This document shows positions 16,401 to 25,115 of a stretch of DNA of 36,257 nucleotides, piece after piece. Within the stretch, counting starts at the first letter, position 1, and each line of letters starts with the position of its first letter. The DNA is from Streptomyces sp. AC550_RSS872. Its GTDB lineage: Bacteria; Actinomycetota; Actinomycetes; Streptomycetales; Streptomycetaceae. The notes below the pieces were generated by a model, which worked only from the letters and a program-made list of their open reading frames with translations, did no database searches and had not been told where the DNA came from. The stretch is from contig NZ_JAGMUL010000020.1 in the NCBI RefSeq assembly GCF_019049285.1, positions 1 to 36,257 on the forward strand. Reading direction: 5' to 3'. A program made the position numbers and the translations under genes.

Positions 16401-17858
16401 ATGACCCAGCAGTCACTGGAGCCCACGACCTCGGCCGACGACGCGGGTGAAGGAACCCGCGTCCCGGCCGGCAGGTCGTGGCTCGACCGGTACTTCCACA
16501 TATCCAAGAGAGAGTCCACGGTCGCGCGCGAGGTGCGCGGCGGCGTCACCACCTTCATGGCGATGGCGTACATCCTCCTGCTCAACCCGCTGATCCTGTC
16601 CGGCAAGGACGCGGCCGGCGACACCCTCGCCCAGAAGGCACTGATCACCGCGACGGCGTTCGCGGCGGCCTTGACCACGCTGCTGATGGGCTTCTTCGGC
16701 AAGGTGCCGCTGGCCCTCGCGGCCGGCCTCTCCGTCTCCGGCGTGCTCGCCTCGCAGGTCGCCCCGCAGATGACGTGGCCGCAGGCCATGGGCATGTGTG
16801 TGATGTACGGCGTGGTCATCATGCTGCTGGTCGTCACCGGCCTGCGCGAGATGATCATGAACGCGATCCCGTTGGCGCTGAAGCACGCGATCACCATGGG
16901 CATCGGCCTGTTCGTGGCGCTGATCGGCTTCTCCAAGGCCGGTTTCGTGCACCAGGGCGAGTCCACCCTGGTCACCCTCGGGCCGGCCGGTGAACTGGCC
17001 GGCTGGCCGGTACTGCTCTTCGCCGTCACACTGCTCGCGATCTTCATGCTCCAGGCGCGCGGCGTCCCCGGGGCCATCCTGATCGGCATCGTCGGCGGCA
17101 CCGTCCTCGCTGTCGTCCTCAACGCCTTCGACGTCATCGACCCCAGGCAGTGGGCGGGCGGCGCTCCCGAACTGCACGGCAGCGCCGTGTCCATGCCGGA
17201 CTTCTCGATCTTCGGCAACGTCGAGTTCGGCGGCTGGGGCGAGGTCGGCGCGATGACCGTCGGCATGATCGTGTTCACGCTCGTGCTCGCCGGGTTCTTC
17301 GACGCGATGGCCACGATCATCGGCGTCGGCACCGAGGCCAAGCTGGCCGACGACAAGGGCCGGATGCCGGGCCTGTCCAAGGCGCTGTTCATCGACGGCG
17401 CGGGCGGTGCGATCGGCGGTGTGTCCGGCGCGTCGGGCCAGACCGTGTTCGTCGAGTCGGCGACCGGCGTCGGCGAGGGTGCCCGTACCGGCCTCTCCTC
17501 GGTCGTCACCGGCCTGTTCTTCGCGGCCTGTCTGTTCTTCACACCGCTGACGGCGATCGTGCCGGGCGAGGTCGCGGCCGCCGCCCTGGTGGTGATCGGC
17601 GCCATGATGATGATGAACGCGCGGCACGTGGACTGGGCCGACCGGGCCACCGCGATCCCGGTGTTCCTCACCGTCGTGCTCATGCCGTTCACGTACTCGA
17701 TCACGGCCGGTGTCGCGGCCGGCGTCATCTCGTACGTCGCCATCAAGGTCGCTCAGGGCAAGGCGCGGGAGATCGGGGTCTTCATGTGGGCCCTGACAGG
17801 CATCTTCATCGTCTATTTCGCCCTCAATCCCATTGAGAGCTGGATGGGCGTGCACTGA
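16401..17858 (+). CDS. NCS2-family purine permease (AzgA-like)
   Basis: A 485-residue membrane transporter for adenine, guanine or hypoxanthine, of the AzgA/PbuG/GhxP branch (COG2252-type). About 12 hydrophobic segments can be seen after a short charged N-terminus. Diagnostic stretches are REVRGGVTTFMAMAYILLLN, PLALAAGLSVSGVLAS, GIGLFVALIGFSKAG and the loop SGASGQTVFVESATGVGEGA, which is highly conserved in this branch. The ATG at 16401 has GGGAG 11 bases upstream; an ATG at 16377 is an alternative. It sits between the oxidase subunits and the XdhC gene, so it most likely imports the substrate of that enzyme. A hairpin and 160 bases separate it from the large-subunit gene, so it may also have its own promoter. 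Confidence 0.92.
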   Translation: MTQQSLEPTTSADDAGEGTRVPAGRSWLDRYFHISKRESTVAREVRGGVTTFMAMAYILLLNPLILSGKDAAGDTLAQKALITATAFAAALTTLLMGFFGKVPLALAAGLSVSGVLASQVAPQMTWPQAMGMCVMYGVVIMLLVVTGLREMIMNAIPLALKHAITMGIGLFVALIGFSKAGFVHQGESTLVTLGPAGELAGWPVLLFAVTLLAIFMLQARGVPGAILIGIVGGTVLAVVLNAFDVIDPRQWAGGAPELHGSAVSMPDFSIFGNVEFGGWGEVGAMTVGMIVFTLVLAGFFDAMATIIGVGTEAKLADDKGRMPGLSKALFIDGAGGAIGGVSGASGQTVFVESATGVGEGARTGLSSVVTGLFFAACLFFTPLTAIVPGEVAAAALVVIGAMMMMNARHVDWADRATAIPVFLTVVLMPFTYSITAGVAAGVISYVAIKVAQGKAREIGVFMWALTGIFIVYFALNPIESWMGVH

Positions 17859-17907
17859 CGGGTTCGTGAACGGCCCTCCACACAACTGCCGTGAAGGAGA
17901 CCGACAG

Positions 17908-19059
17908 ATGCTGGACATCGCCGAAGAGCTGCACCGGTGGGTCGAGCAGGGACGTGACTTCGCCGTGGCCACCGTGGTGGCGGTCGGCGGCAGCGCACCC
18001 CGGCAACCCGGTGCCGCGCTCGCGGTGGACACCGACGGAACGGCCGTCGGCTCGGTCTCCGGCGGCTGTGTGGAGGGTGCGGTGTACGAGCTGTGCGGGC
18101 AGGCGCTCCAGGACGGCGAGACGGTCCTGGAGCGCTTCGGCTACAGCGACGACGACGCCTTCGCGGTCGGGCTGACCTGCGGCGGCATCATCGACATCCT
18201 CGTCACGCCGGTACGGGCCGCCGACCCGTACCGCCCGGTTCTCGCGGCCGCGCTGCGGGCGGCCGCGAGCGGGGAGGCTGCGGCCGTGGCCCGGATCGTG
18301 TCCGGGCCGGCCGAGCTGAGGGGCCGCGCTGTTCTCGTCGGCCCCGACGGCTCGTACGACGGCGGCTTCGGCGCCCACCCCGAACTGGACCGTACGGTCG
18401 CGGCGGAGGCCGGCGCCCTTTTGGACGCGGGCCGCACCGGCACCCTGGAGATCGGCGAACAGGGCTCGCGCTGCGGCGCCCCGCTCACGGTGCTGGTCGA
18501 GTCCTCGGTCCCGGCACCCCGGATGATCGTCTTCGGCGCGATCGACTTCGCGTCGGCGCTGGTGCGCGTCGGCAAGTTCCTGAACTACCACGTGACCGTG
18601 TGCGACGCCCGCCCGGTCTTCGCGACGAAGGCCCGCTTCCGGGAGGCCGACGAGATCGTCGTCGAGTGGCCGCACACGTACCTGGAGCGCACGGAGGTGG
18701 ACGGCAGGACCGTCCTGTGCGTCCTCACCCATGACGCCAAGTTCGACGTGCCCCTGCTCCGGCTCGCGCTGCGTCTGCCGGTCGCGTACGTCGGCGCGAT
18801 GGGCTCACGCCGCACCCACCTGGACCGCAACGAGAGGCTGCGCGAAGTCGGCGTCACCGACCTGGAGTTGGCACGGCTCCGGTCGCCCATCGGGCTGGAC
18901 CTCGGCGCCCGCACCCCGGAGGAGACGGCGCTGTCGATCGCCGCGGAGATCGTCGCGAGCAGGCGCGGTGGCAGCGGGGTGTCCCTGACAGGGGCTCACA
19001 CACCGATCCATCACGACGCGGCCGGGCGGCCCGCAGGGCGGATCGGGTCCGTGGCGTAA
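17908..19059 (+). CDS. xdhC: XdhC/CoxI-family molybdoenzyme maturation protein
   Basis: A 383-residue protein of the XdhC family, which binds molybdenum cofactor and delivers its sulfurated form to xanthine-dehydrogenase-type enzymes. The N-terminal XdhC_CoxI domain (about 10-80) contains AVGGSAPRQPGAA and VSGGCVEGAV. The C-terminal Rossmann domain (about 205-350) begins RMIVFGAIDFASALVRVG and contains YVGAMGSRRT. GAAGGAGA lies 8 bases before the ATG at 17908. It is the last gene of the purine operon, 49 bases after the permease, with only a short gap and a frameshifted remnant after it. The chaperone role follows from family and context. Confidence 0.92.
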   Translation: MLDIAEELHRWVEQGRDFAVATVVAVGGSAPRQPGAALAVDTDGTAVGSVSGGCVEGAVYELCGQALQDGETVLERFGYSDDDAFAVGLTCGGIIDILVTPVRAADPYRPVLAAALRAAASGEAAAVARIVSGPAELRGRAVLVGPDGSYDGGFGAHPELDRTVAAEAGALLDAGRTGTLEIGEQGSRCGAPLTVLVESSVPAPRMIVFGAIDFASALVRVGKFLNYHVTVCDARPVFATKARFREADEIVVEWPHTYLERTEVDGRTVLCVLTHDAKFDVPLLRLALRLPVAYVGAMGSRRTHLDRNERLREVGVTDLELARLRSPIGLDLGARTPEETALSIAAEIVASRRGGSGVSLTGAHTPIHHDAAGRPAGRIGSVA

Positions 19060-19069
19060 CGGCGCGAGC

Positions 19070-19253
19070 CGCCAGGGCCCGGGCCCGCGGCACAGGCTGG
19101 GCGGGCCGGGCGAAGGCGTACGCCGGGTCGCCGCCCAGGCTGATCCTTACGTGGCGCAGGAGTTCGCGCACGATGCCCGCGTCGCACGTTGGACCAGCGG
19201 GCGCCCTCGGCGGTGCGGGTCGGGTGCGCGGCGATGTCGGCGAGTGGCCACAC
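19070..19253 (-). pseudogene. Frameshifted remnant of an unrecognised gene
   Basis: On the minus strand two adjoining stretches in different frames show near-perfect GC third-position bias. VWPLADIAAHPTRTAEG, continuing to about 19185, is followed in another frame by DAGIVRELLRHVRISLGGDP and continues to about 19070. The frame change is near 19172-19192. This is the pattern of a broken coding sequence or of a base-call error. The N-terminus may extend to about 19290. I do not recognise the family. It fills the gap between xdhC and the SRPBCC gene. Confidence 0.4.
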
Positions 19254-19290
19254 AGCCCCGCGGGGTACACACCGGCGGCCCCGGTGCCCG

Positions 19291-19731
19291 TCACACCTCC
19301 CGAAGCAACCGATTCACGGCCCGCCCGAACACATACCGGCCCACCCGCTCAACCACCCCGTCCCAGCCCCCTGGCACGAACCGCACCTTGATCTCCTCCC
19401 GCCACACCACCCGCGTGCGCCCACCCGGCCCGGGCCGTACCTCGATCTCCGCCCAGCCCGTGACCACCCGGCCCCGCTTCTCCAGCCGGCAGAGTCCCGG
19501 CGTGTCGTCGCCCGGTGGCTGCCACACCGTCACCTCCATCGGGTCGGTGAAGGAGAGGGGGCCGATTCCGGAGCGGGCGACGACGAGGGTGCCCTCGTGG
19601 GTCGGTGCGTTGGGTGTGACCTTGATACGGGTCAGGGGTACGGCCCGGGCATGGCGGGGCCACTCCGTCAGGCGGCGCCATGCCTCGGCGAGGGGGAGCG
19701 GAGCCGTGCGTTCGAGCAGGAAGTTCGCCAC
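19291..19731 (-). CDS. SRPBCC (START-like) superfamily protein
   Basis: A 146-residue protein that begins MANFLLERTAPLPLAEAWRR. It shows the SRPBCC beta-grip pattern: an N-terminal strand, helix-turn (EAWRRLTEWPRHARAVP), alternating strands (TRVVWREEIKVRFVPG) and a long C-terminal helix (VVERVGRYVFGRAVNRLL). The fold binds lipids, polyketides or other hydrophobic ligands, or helps cyclise aromatic polyketides; no specific substrate can be named. The start is a GTG at 19731, with a weak ribosome binding site. It stands alone, downstream of the GH43 operon on the same strand. Confidence 0.75.
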   Translation of the reverse strand: MANFLLERTAPLPLAEAWRRLTEWPRHARAVPLTRIKVTPNAPTHEGTLVVARSGIGPLSFTDPMEVTVWQPPGDDTPGLCRLEKRGRVVTGWAEIEVRPGPGGRTRVVWREEIKVRFVPGGWDGVVERVGRYVFGRAVNRLLREV

Positions 19732-19887
19732 GAAGCGATCTTAAGGAATCGGCGCTGGTCGTCGCCGCGCCGGTGGATGAGGGCGGGGGCCGTGGTCGCG
19801 CAGTCCTCGTCCCGTGAGCGCCCCCGGCAGGGACGCGGCCGCCACCGAGACGGCGACGGCACGCAACCCGGCCCCGTTCTTTTCATC

Positions 19888-21336
19888 TCACTGGGCGTAG
19901 AACGTGGCGTCCGCCCGATCCGTCGCCGTGCTCGGCGTCTGTACCTGGAGCAGGTACTCGTAGTGCCGGACGTAGCGGCCGGCGAGGTTGTACGACTCGT
20001 ACGAGACGCCCGCCGAGTCGGCCAGCCCGGCCCGCTTGTAGAAGCTGGCGTCGGACGCGAACTGCGCTGTGCCGTCGTTCTTCTCCAGCCACACCGCGTA
20101 GTTCTTGTGCCGCAGGTAGTAGCCGGGGAAGTTGGCCGACTCCAGCGAGACCGTGCCACTGCCGGTCAGACCCGCGACCACGCGGAACTGCGAGTCCGCG
20201 AGCGGGGAGACGTTGGCCTCGATACGGGCGCGGTACTCCCAGTGCCGGATGAAGCGGTCAGCGAAGTTGTACGACGAGAAGCGCTGCGGCGTGACCCCGT
20301 CGGCCACCGGGATGCCGAAGTCGGGGGTGCCGTCGGCCTTCCAGTACAGCTTCTGGAAGCGGGTGCGGCGGTTGGGGTCGTTCAGCGGGGCGCCGCTGAT
20401 GTTCTTGTAGTCGCGGTCGTGGTAGACGAGGATGTCCGACTTGCCGTCCTCGGAGACGGTGAAGCTGTTGTGACCGGGGCCGTACTGGCCGGTGGCGTCG
20501 TTGCTCTTGAAGACCGGCTCGGGGTTCTTGGTCCAGGACGCCGGGTTCATCAGGTCGGCCGTGGCGTTGGCGGTCAGCAGGCCGAGGCAGTAGTTGGCGT
20601 CGGTGGCGCTGGCGGAGAAGGTCATGAAGACCTTGCTGCCGTGCTGGAGGAAGGCCGGGCCCTCGTTGACGATCGCGCCGGCCTTCTCCCAGGCGTGGGT
20701 GGGCCGGGCGATCATCACGGGGCTGCCGGTGATGGTCCAGGGGTTGGCCATCCGGGCCAGGTAGATGTTGGTGCCCGCGCCGACGGCGGGGTCGCTCTGC
20801 GCCCAGCTGAGGTAGCGGGTGCCGTTGTGCACGAACGTCGTGGCGTCGAGCGAGAAGGTGTCCAGGGGCAGGGAGATGCGGCCCTTCTCGGTCCAGGTGC
20901 CGGTGAGCGGGTTGGCGGAGCTGGACTCCAGGACGTACGGCCGGATCCGCCACTTGTCGTTGGACCAGCCGGCGGTGAAGTAGACGTACCACTTGCCGTC
21001 GATGAAGTGGATCTCCGGGGCCCAGATGTGGGCGCCCATCTCACCGCTCGCGTGCTTGGTCCAGATCGTGGTCTCCGGGGCGGTGGAGAGCCCCTGAAGA
21101 GTGGTGGCCCGGCGCATGACGATCTTGTCGTATGCCGGAACGGTCGCCGTGAAGTAGTAGAAGCCGTCGGTGTGCTTGAAGATGTGTGGATCGGCGCGTT
21201 GCAGCGCGATCGGGTTGGTGAAGGTCACGGCGGGGGAGGCGGGCGCGGCGGCCTGGGCGGCGGGAGCGGGCCCGGCGAGGCAGGCCGCGAGGGCGACGAG
21301 GACGGCCATGAGCAGCCGTACGGCTATGCGTCTCAA
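19888..21336 (-). CDS. Secreted GH43 exo-arabinofuranosidase with AbfB (CBM42) domain
   Basis: A 482-residue exported enzyme. The signal peptide is residues 1-30 (cleavage near AAQA). The GH43 five-bladed propeller is about 37-345. Its catalytic triad is visible: Asp in QRADPHIF (base), Asp in FSLDATTF (pKa modulator) and Glu in IVNEGPAF (acid). The C-terminal about 140 residues are an AbfB/CBM42 arabinose-binding trefoil (FSSYNFADRFIRHWEYRARI and YYLRHKNYAVWLEKNDG). The layout matches the characterised exo-1,5-alpha-L-arabinofuranosidase Araf43A of S. avermitilis. The start is a TTG at 21336 with GGAG 7-8 bases upstream; an ATG at 21309 would shorten the signal peptide. It is 29 bases downstream of the other GH43 gene, so the two are one operon. 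Confidence 0.9.
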   Translation of the reverse strand: MRRIAVRLLMAVLVALAACLAGPAPAAQAAAPASPAVTFTNPIALQRADPHIFKHTDGFYYFTATVPAYDKIVMRRATTLQGLSTAPETTIWTKHASGEMGAHIWAPEIHFIDGKWYVYFTAGWSNDKWRIRPYVLESSSANPLTGTWTEKGRISLPLDTFSLDATTFVHNGTRYLSWAQSDPAVGAGTNIYLARMANPWTITGSPVMIARPTHAWEKAGAIVNEGPAFLQHGSKVFMTFSASATDANYCLGLLTANATADLMNPASWTKNPEPVFKSNDATGQYGPGHNSFTVSEDGKSDILVYHDRDYKNISGAPLNDPNRRTRFQKLYWKADGTPDFGIPVADGVTPQRFSSYNFADRFIRHWEYRARIEANVSPLADSQFRVVAGLTGSGTVSLESANFPGYYLRHKNYAVWLEKNDGTAQFASDASFYKRAGLADSAGVSYESYNLAGRYVRHYEYLLQVQTPSTATDRADATFYAQ

Positions 21337-21350
21337 GGGGGTTCTCCGGA

Positions 21351-21370
21351 TCAGGTCAGGTCAGGTCAGG
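21351..21370. repeat. Four tandem TCAGG units between the GH43 genes
   Basis: TCAGG occurs four times in a row. On the minus strand this places the stop codon of the upstream GH43 gene inside the array, just ahead of the ribosome binding site of the downstream GH43 gene. Slippage could change the gene spacing. Confidence 0.8.
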
Positions 21371-22874
21371 TCGTGGGGACGAGGCGCCACTGCTGGCAGT
21401 TGTTGTTCAGCCAGGTCCACTGCCGTACGTCGGTGCCGTTCGCGGTGCCGCAGTTCGCCACGTCGGCGACCTTGCCGGTGGCCTCGTTGACGATCCGGAC
21501 GTGGTCGCCGCTCGCGGTGTGGACGAGGCGGTAGCGCTGGCAGTTGTTGTTCAGCCAGGACCACTGCCGGATGTCGGCGCCGTCGGCGGCGGAGCATGCG
21601 GCGGTGTCCATCACCTTGCCGGTGGCGACGTTGACCAGGCGGTTGGTGTCGTTGCCGAGGTCCTCGACCTTCCACTTCTGGCTGGCGCCGCCGGTGCAGG
21701 TCCACTGGAAGATGTTGGTGCCGTCGGCGCTGTTGCCGCCGTTCACGTCCAGGCACTTGCCGCTGTTGCGGTTGACGAGGGTGTACGCCGTCGGCGTCGC
21801 CGCCGTCTCGCCGGACGGGCCGGGGAGGGTGGTGCCGAGGGCGACCGGCATGCCGAAGTTCGGGGTGCCGTCGGCGTTCCAGGTGAACTCCTGGGCGCGG
21901 GTGGTGCGGCCGTTGCCGCAGCCGCCGTTGGACGCGGAGTTGGCGTGGTAGACGATCCAGTTCTCGGTGCCGTCGGGCGAGGTGAAGAAGCCGTTGTGGC
22001 CGGGGCCGTACACGCCGCCGGCGTCATTGCGCTGGAAGACCGGGGTCTGCTTCTTGGTCCACGACGCCGGGTTCAGGGGATCGGATCCGGTCAGCTCCAG
22101 CTGGCCGAGCTTGTAGTCGGGGGTCCCGCAGAAGCTCGCGGAGTACGTCAGGAAGGTGCGGCCGTTGTGGTACAGCGGCTCGGGTCCCTCGTTGACGGGG
22201 CTGCCGGACCGCTCCCAGTCCAGGGTCGGGCTGGAGATGATCGTGAACTTGTCGCCGGCCAGCGTGTACGGATTGCTCAGCGGCGCGATCACCAGGCTCT
22301 GCGTACTGCCGTTGATGAACCCGCTGCCCAGCAGGTACAGCTTGTTGTTGGCCCGGAGCACACTCGCGTCGATCAGCCAGCCGCCCGGCGTGAGGTTGGA
22401 CCCGGTGAGCGAACCCTTGTAGGTGTACGGGCCCATCGGGTCGGTGCCGGCGCTCTCCAGGACGTGGGTGCGCTGGGAGTCGCAGCAGGCGACCCCCGCC
22501 TGGCCGGCCGAGTAGTACACGTACCAGTGGCCGTTGATCAGGTGCATCTCCGGCGCCCAGAAGTTGGTGTTCCGGGTCGGCGTGGTGTCCGAGTACACCT
22601 GCACGTTGGGTGCGGTCGCGAGGCCCGCGAGGGTCGGCGACTTGCGAATGCCGAGGATGCCGGTGAACGTCGTGGTGATCAGGTAGTAGTTGCCGTCGTG
22701 GTACTGGAGCCAGGGGTCGGCGCCCTTGGACGACTTCAGCGGGTTCGTGTACGGACGGCCGTCCGCCGCGGACGCCGGTTGGGTGGTCGCCACCAGGGCG
22801 AGGAGCGCCGCGAGTACGCAGAGGATCAGCGATTTGCTGCGCTTCCTGAGCGGCGGGTGGGGCATCCGGGGCAT
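21366..22874 (-). CDS. Secreted GH43 arabinan-active enzyme with ricin-type CBM13 domain
   Basis: A 502-residue exported enzyme. The basic N-region (LRKRSKS) and hydrophobic core end in a probable cleavage at PASA, about residue 37. The GH43 domain runs from about 40 to 360 with the triad Asp in KGADPWLQ, Asp in GGWLIDASV and Glu in PVNEGPEPL. Several cysteines (ACCDSQR, FCGTPD, GGCGNG) may form disulphides. The C-terminal about 130 residues are a ricin B-type lectin/CBM13 trefoil with three repeats (GKCLDVNGGN, GKVMDTAACS, GKVADVANCG, each with a Q-x-W-type motif). Probably an alpha-L-arabinofuranosidase or related arabinan-degrading enzyme. AGGAAC lies 8 bases upstream of the ATG at 22874. 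First gene of a two-gene operon. Confidence 0.88.
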   Translation of the reverse strand: MPRMPHPPLRKRSKSLILCVLAALLALVATTQPASAADGRPYTNPLKSSKGADPWLQYHDGNYYLITTTFTGILGIRKSPTLAGLATAPNVQVYSDTTPTRNTNFWAPEMHLINGHWYVYYSAGQAGVACCDSQRTHVLESAGTDPMGPYTYKGSLTGSNLTPGGWLIDASVLRANNKLYLLGSGFINGSTQSLVIAPLSNPYTLAGDKFTIISSPTLDWERSGSPVNEGPEPLYHNGRTFLTYSASFCGTPDYKLGQLELTGSDPLNPASWTKKQTPVFQRNDAGGVYGPGHNGFFTSPDGTENWIVYHANSASNGGCGNGRTTRAQEFTWNADGTPNFGMPVALGTTLPGPSGETAATPTAYTLVNRNSGKCLDVNGGNSADGTNIFQWTCTGGASQKWKVEDLGNDTNRLVNVATGKVMDTAACSAADGADIRQWSWLNNNCQRYRLVHTASGDHVRIVNEATGKVADVANCGTANGTDVRQWTWLNNNCQQWRLVPTT

Positions 22875-22899
22875 ACGAGACCGTTCCTGTCCGTAATTT

Positions 22900-22926
22900 C
22901 GAACGAAGTTCGTGATTCCGATCACG
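22900..22926. promoter_or_regulatory. Two adjacent palindromes upstream of the GH43 operon
   Basis: CGAAC-GAA-GTTCG (22900-22912) is directly followed by, and shares two bases with, CGTGAT-TCCG-ATCACG (22911-22926). They lie 26-52 bases before the GH43 start, where a sugar-responsive repressor (for example LacI-type) would bind. No such regulator is encoded nearby. Confidence 0.6.
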
Positions 22927-23104
22927 GTGGGGACAGAACATAAAAGCGGGGCATGCCTCCCGTCAACAGTTTCGTCATATGCGCTTTACAAACCCGCGTG
23001 CGGACGCACGTCCGGCGCGGGTGCGTGATGATGCGCTTGCCCGTTCAGGTGATGAACCGGCCGATGGGCCACCGGCCCCCCAACTTCCGCCGTATTCAAG
23101 GCAC

Positions 23105-25102
23105 ATGGACAATCACCGCGCCCCTGTCGGCCCGACCTCCCTCTCCCGGCGGCAGTTCACGAACACGACCGCCACGACGGCCGCCCTGGCCGCGCTGACT
23201 CCCACCGCGGCCGTCGCCGCTCCCGCCGTACCCCCGCAGGCGTCCCCGCGCTCCACCGCCGACTGGGAGACCTGCCTCGCGGTGGCCCGCGCCCTGCTGG
23301 TGGTCGACGAGCACGACCGGCCGCTCGTGCCGACGTACCGGAAGATCCTCGACTCCGGGCTGCCGCGCGCGAAGACGAAGACGGCGAAGAGAGTCCTCGT
23401 CGTCGGCGCGGGACCGGCCGGCCTGGTCGCCGCCTGGCTGCTGAAGCGGGCCGGGCACCACGTCACGCTCGTCGAGGCCAACGGCAACCGCGTCGGCGGC
23501 CGCATCAAGACCTTCCGCACCGGCGGCCACGAGCAGGCCGCCCAGGCGTTCGCCGACCCGGCCCAGTACGCCGAGGCCGGCGCGATGCGCATCCCCGGCA
23601 GCCATCCGCTGGTGATGAGCCTCATCGACCGACTCGGCGTCGAACGCCGCCGGTTCCACCTCGTCGACGTCGACGGCGAGGGCAAACCCGTCAACAACGC
23701 CTGGCTGCACGTCAACGGCGTCCGTGTGCGCCGCTCCGAGTACGCCAAGGCACCCCGCAAGATCAACCGCTCCTTCGGCGTCCCCCGCGAGCACTGGGAC
23801 ACCCCCTCCTCGACCATCCTGCGCCGCGCCCTGGACCCCGTACGCGACGAGTTCAGCACCGTCGGCGCCGACGGCAAGCGCGTCGGCAAACCGATGCCCG
23901 AGCGGGTCAAGGGCTGGGCGCGGGTCGTGCAGAAGTACGGCGACTGGTCGATGTACCGCTTCCTGACCGAGGAGGCCGGGTTCGACGAGCGGACCATCGA
24001 CCTGATCGGCACCCTGGAGAACCTCACCTCACGGCTGCCGCTCTCCTTCATCCACAGCTTCATCAGCCAGTCCCTGATCAGCCCCGACACCGAGTTCTGG
24101 GAGCTGGTCGGCGGCACCGCGACCCTCCCGGACGCGCTGCTCGAGCAGGTCGCGGACGTCCTGCGCCTCGACCGCCGCGCCACCCACATCGAGTACTGGG
24201 CCCCCGGCCGGCCCGGCGCCGACGACACCTCCCACGTCGGCGCCAAGGGCCCGCACGTCTGGATCGACACCGTCTCCGAGGGGCGCGACGGCAAAGTCGT
24301 GCGCGAGCAGTTCACCGGCGACCTCGCGATCGTCACCGTGCCGTTCTCCGGGCTCAGGCAGGTGCAGGTCAGCCCGCTGATGTCGTACAAGAAGCGGCGC
24401 GCGGTCGCCGAGCTGCACTACGACAGTGCCACCAAGGTGCTGCTCGAGTTCGGCCTGCGCTGGTGGGAGTTCACAGAGGAGGACTGGAAGCGCGAGCTCG
24501 ACGCCGTACGGCCCGGGCTCTACGGCGACTACCGCAAGGGCAAGGCACCGGCCGACGGCAGCCTGCTCGGCGCCCACCCCTCCGTCCCGGACGGGCATCT
24601 CAACGACGCACAGCGCGCGCACTACGCCGCCAACCGCTGGGCCACCCGCGACCAGCCCGAGGCGGCGCACATCATCGGCGGCGGCTCGGTCTCCGACAAC
24701 TCCAACCGCTTCATGATCAACCCCTCCCACCCCGTCGAGGGCAGCAAGGGCGGCGTCGTCCTCGCCTCCTACAGCTGGGCCGACGACGCCTCCCGCTGGG
24801 ACTCCCTCGACGAGGACGCCCGCTACCCGCACGCGCTGCGGGGCCTGCAACAGGTCTACGGCCAGCGCGTCGAGGTCTTCTACACCGGCGCCGGGCGGAC
24901 ACAGAGCTGGTTGCGGGATCCGTACGCGTACGGGGAGGCGTCCGTCCTCCTGCCCGGCCAGCACACGGAGCTGCTGGAGGCCATCCGCAGCCCTGAGGGG
25001 CCGCTGTACTTCGCCGGGGACCACACCTCGGTGAAGCCGTCGTGGATCGAGGGCGCACTCGAGTCGGGGGTGCGGGCGGCGCTGGAGGCGCACGGGGACT
25101 GA
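23105..25102 (+). CDS. Tat-exported flavin L-amino-acid oxidase (L-glutamate-oxidase-like)
   Basis: A 665-residue FAD enzyme that would oxidatively deaminate an L-amino acid to a 2-oxo acid, ammonia and hydrogen peroxide outside the cell. The N-terminus has a twin-arginine signal (SRRQFTNTT, then an Ala/Thr-rich core). The Rossmann motif is [20 protein letters not shown] (GAGPAG at 101-106), with Glu124 for the ribose and GGR at 131-133. The C-terminal FAD motif is [18 protein letters not shown]. Long stretches resemble, from memory, Streptomyces L-glutamate oxidase ([42 protein letters not shown]). The segment before LLGAHPSV is much shorter, so substrate preference may differ. AAGG lies 5-8 bases upstream. 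Divergent from the GH43 operon. Confidence 0.88.
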   Translation: MDNHRAPVGPTSLSRRQFTNTTATTAALAALTPTAAVAAPAVPPQASPRSTADWETCLAVARALLVVDEHDRPLVPTYRKILDSGLPRAKTKTAKRVLVVGAGPAGLVAAWLLKRAGHHVTLVEANGNRVGGRIKTFRTGGHEQAAQAFADPAQYAEAGAMRIPGSHPLVMSLIDRLGVERRRFHLVDVDGEGKPVNNAWLHVNGVRVRRSEYAKAPRKINRSFGVPREHWDTPSSTILRRALDPVRDEFSTVGADGKRVGKPMPERVKGWARVVQKYGDWSMYRFLTEEAGFDERTIDLIGTLENLTSRLPLSFIHSFISQSLISPDTEFWELVGGTATLPDALLEQVADVLRLDRRATHIEYWAPGRPGADDTSHVGAKGPHVWIDTVSEGRDGKVVREQFTGDLAIVTVPFSGLRQVQVSPLMSYKKRRAVAELHYDSATKVLLEFGLRWWEFTEEDWKRELDAVRPGLYGDYRKGKAPADGSLLGAHPSVPDGHLNDAQRAHYAANRWATRDQPEAAHIIGGGSVSDNSNRFMINPSHPVEGSKGGVVLASYSWADDASRWDSLDEDARYPHALRGLQQVYGQRVEVFYTGAGRTQSWLRDPYAYGEASVLLPGQHTELLEAIRSPEGPLYFAGDHTSVKPSWIEGALESGVRAALEAHGD

Positions 25103-25115
25103 GGCGCCGCGGGAC

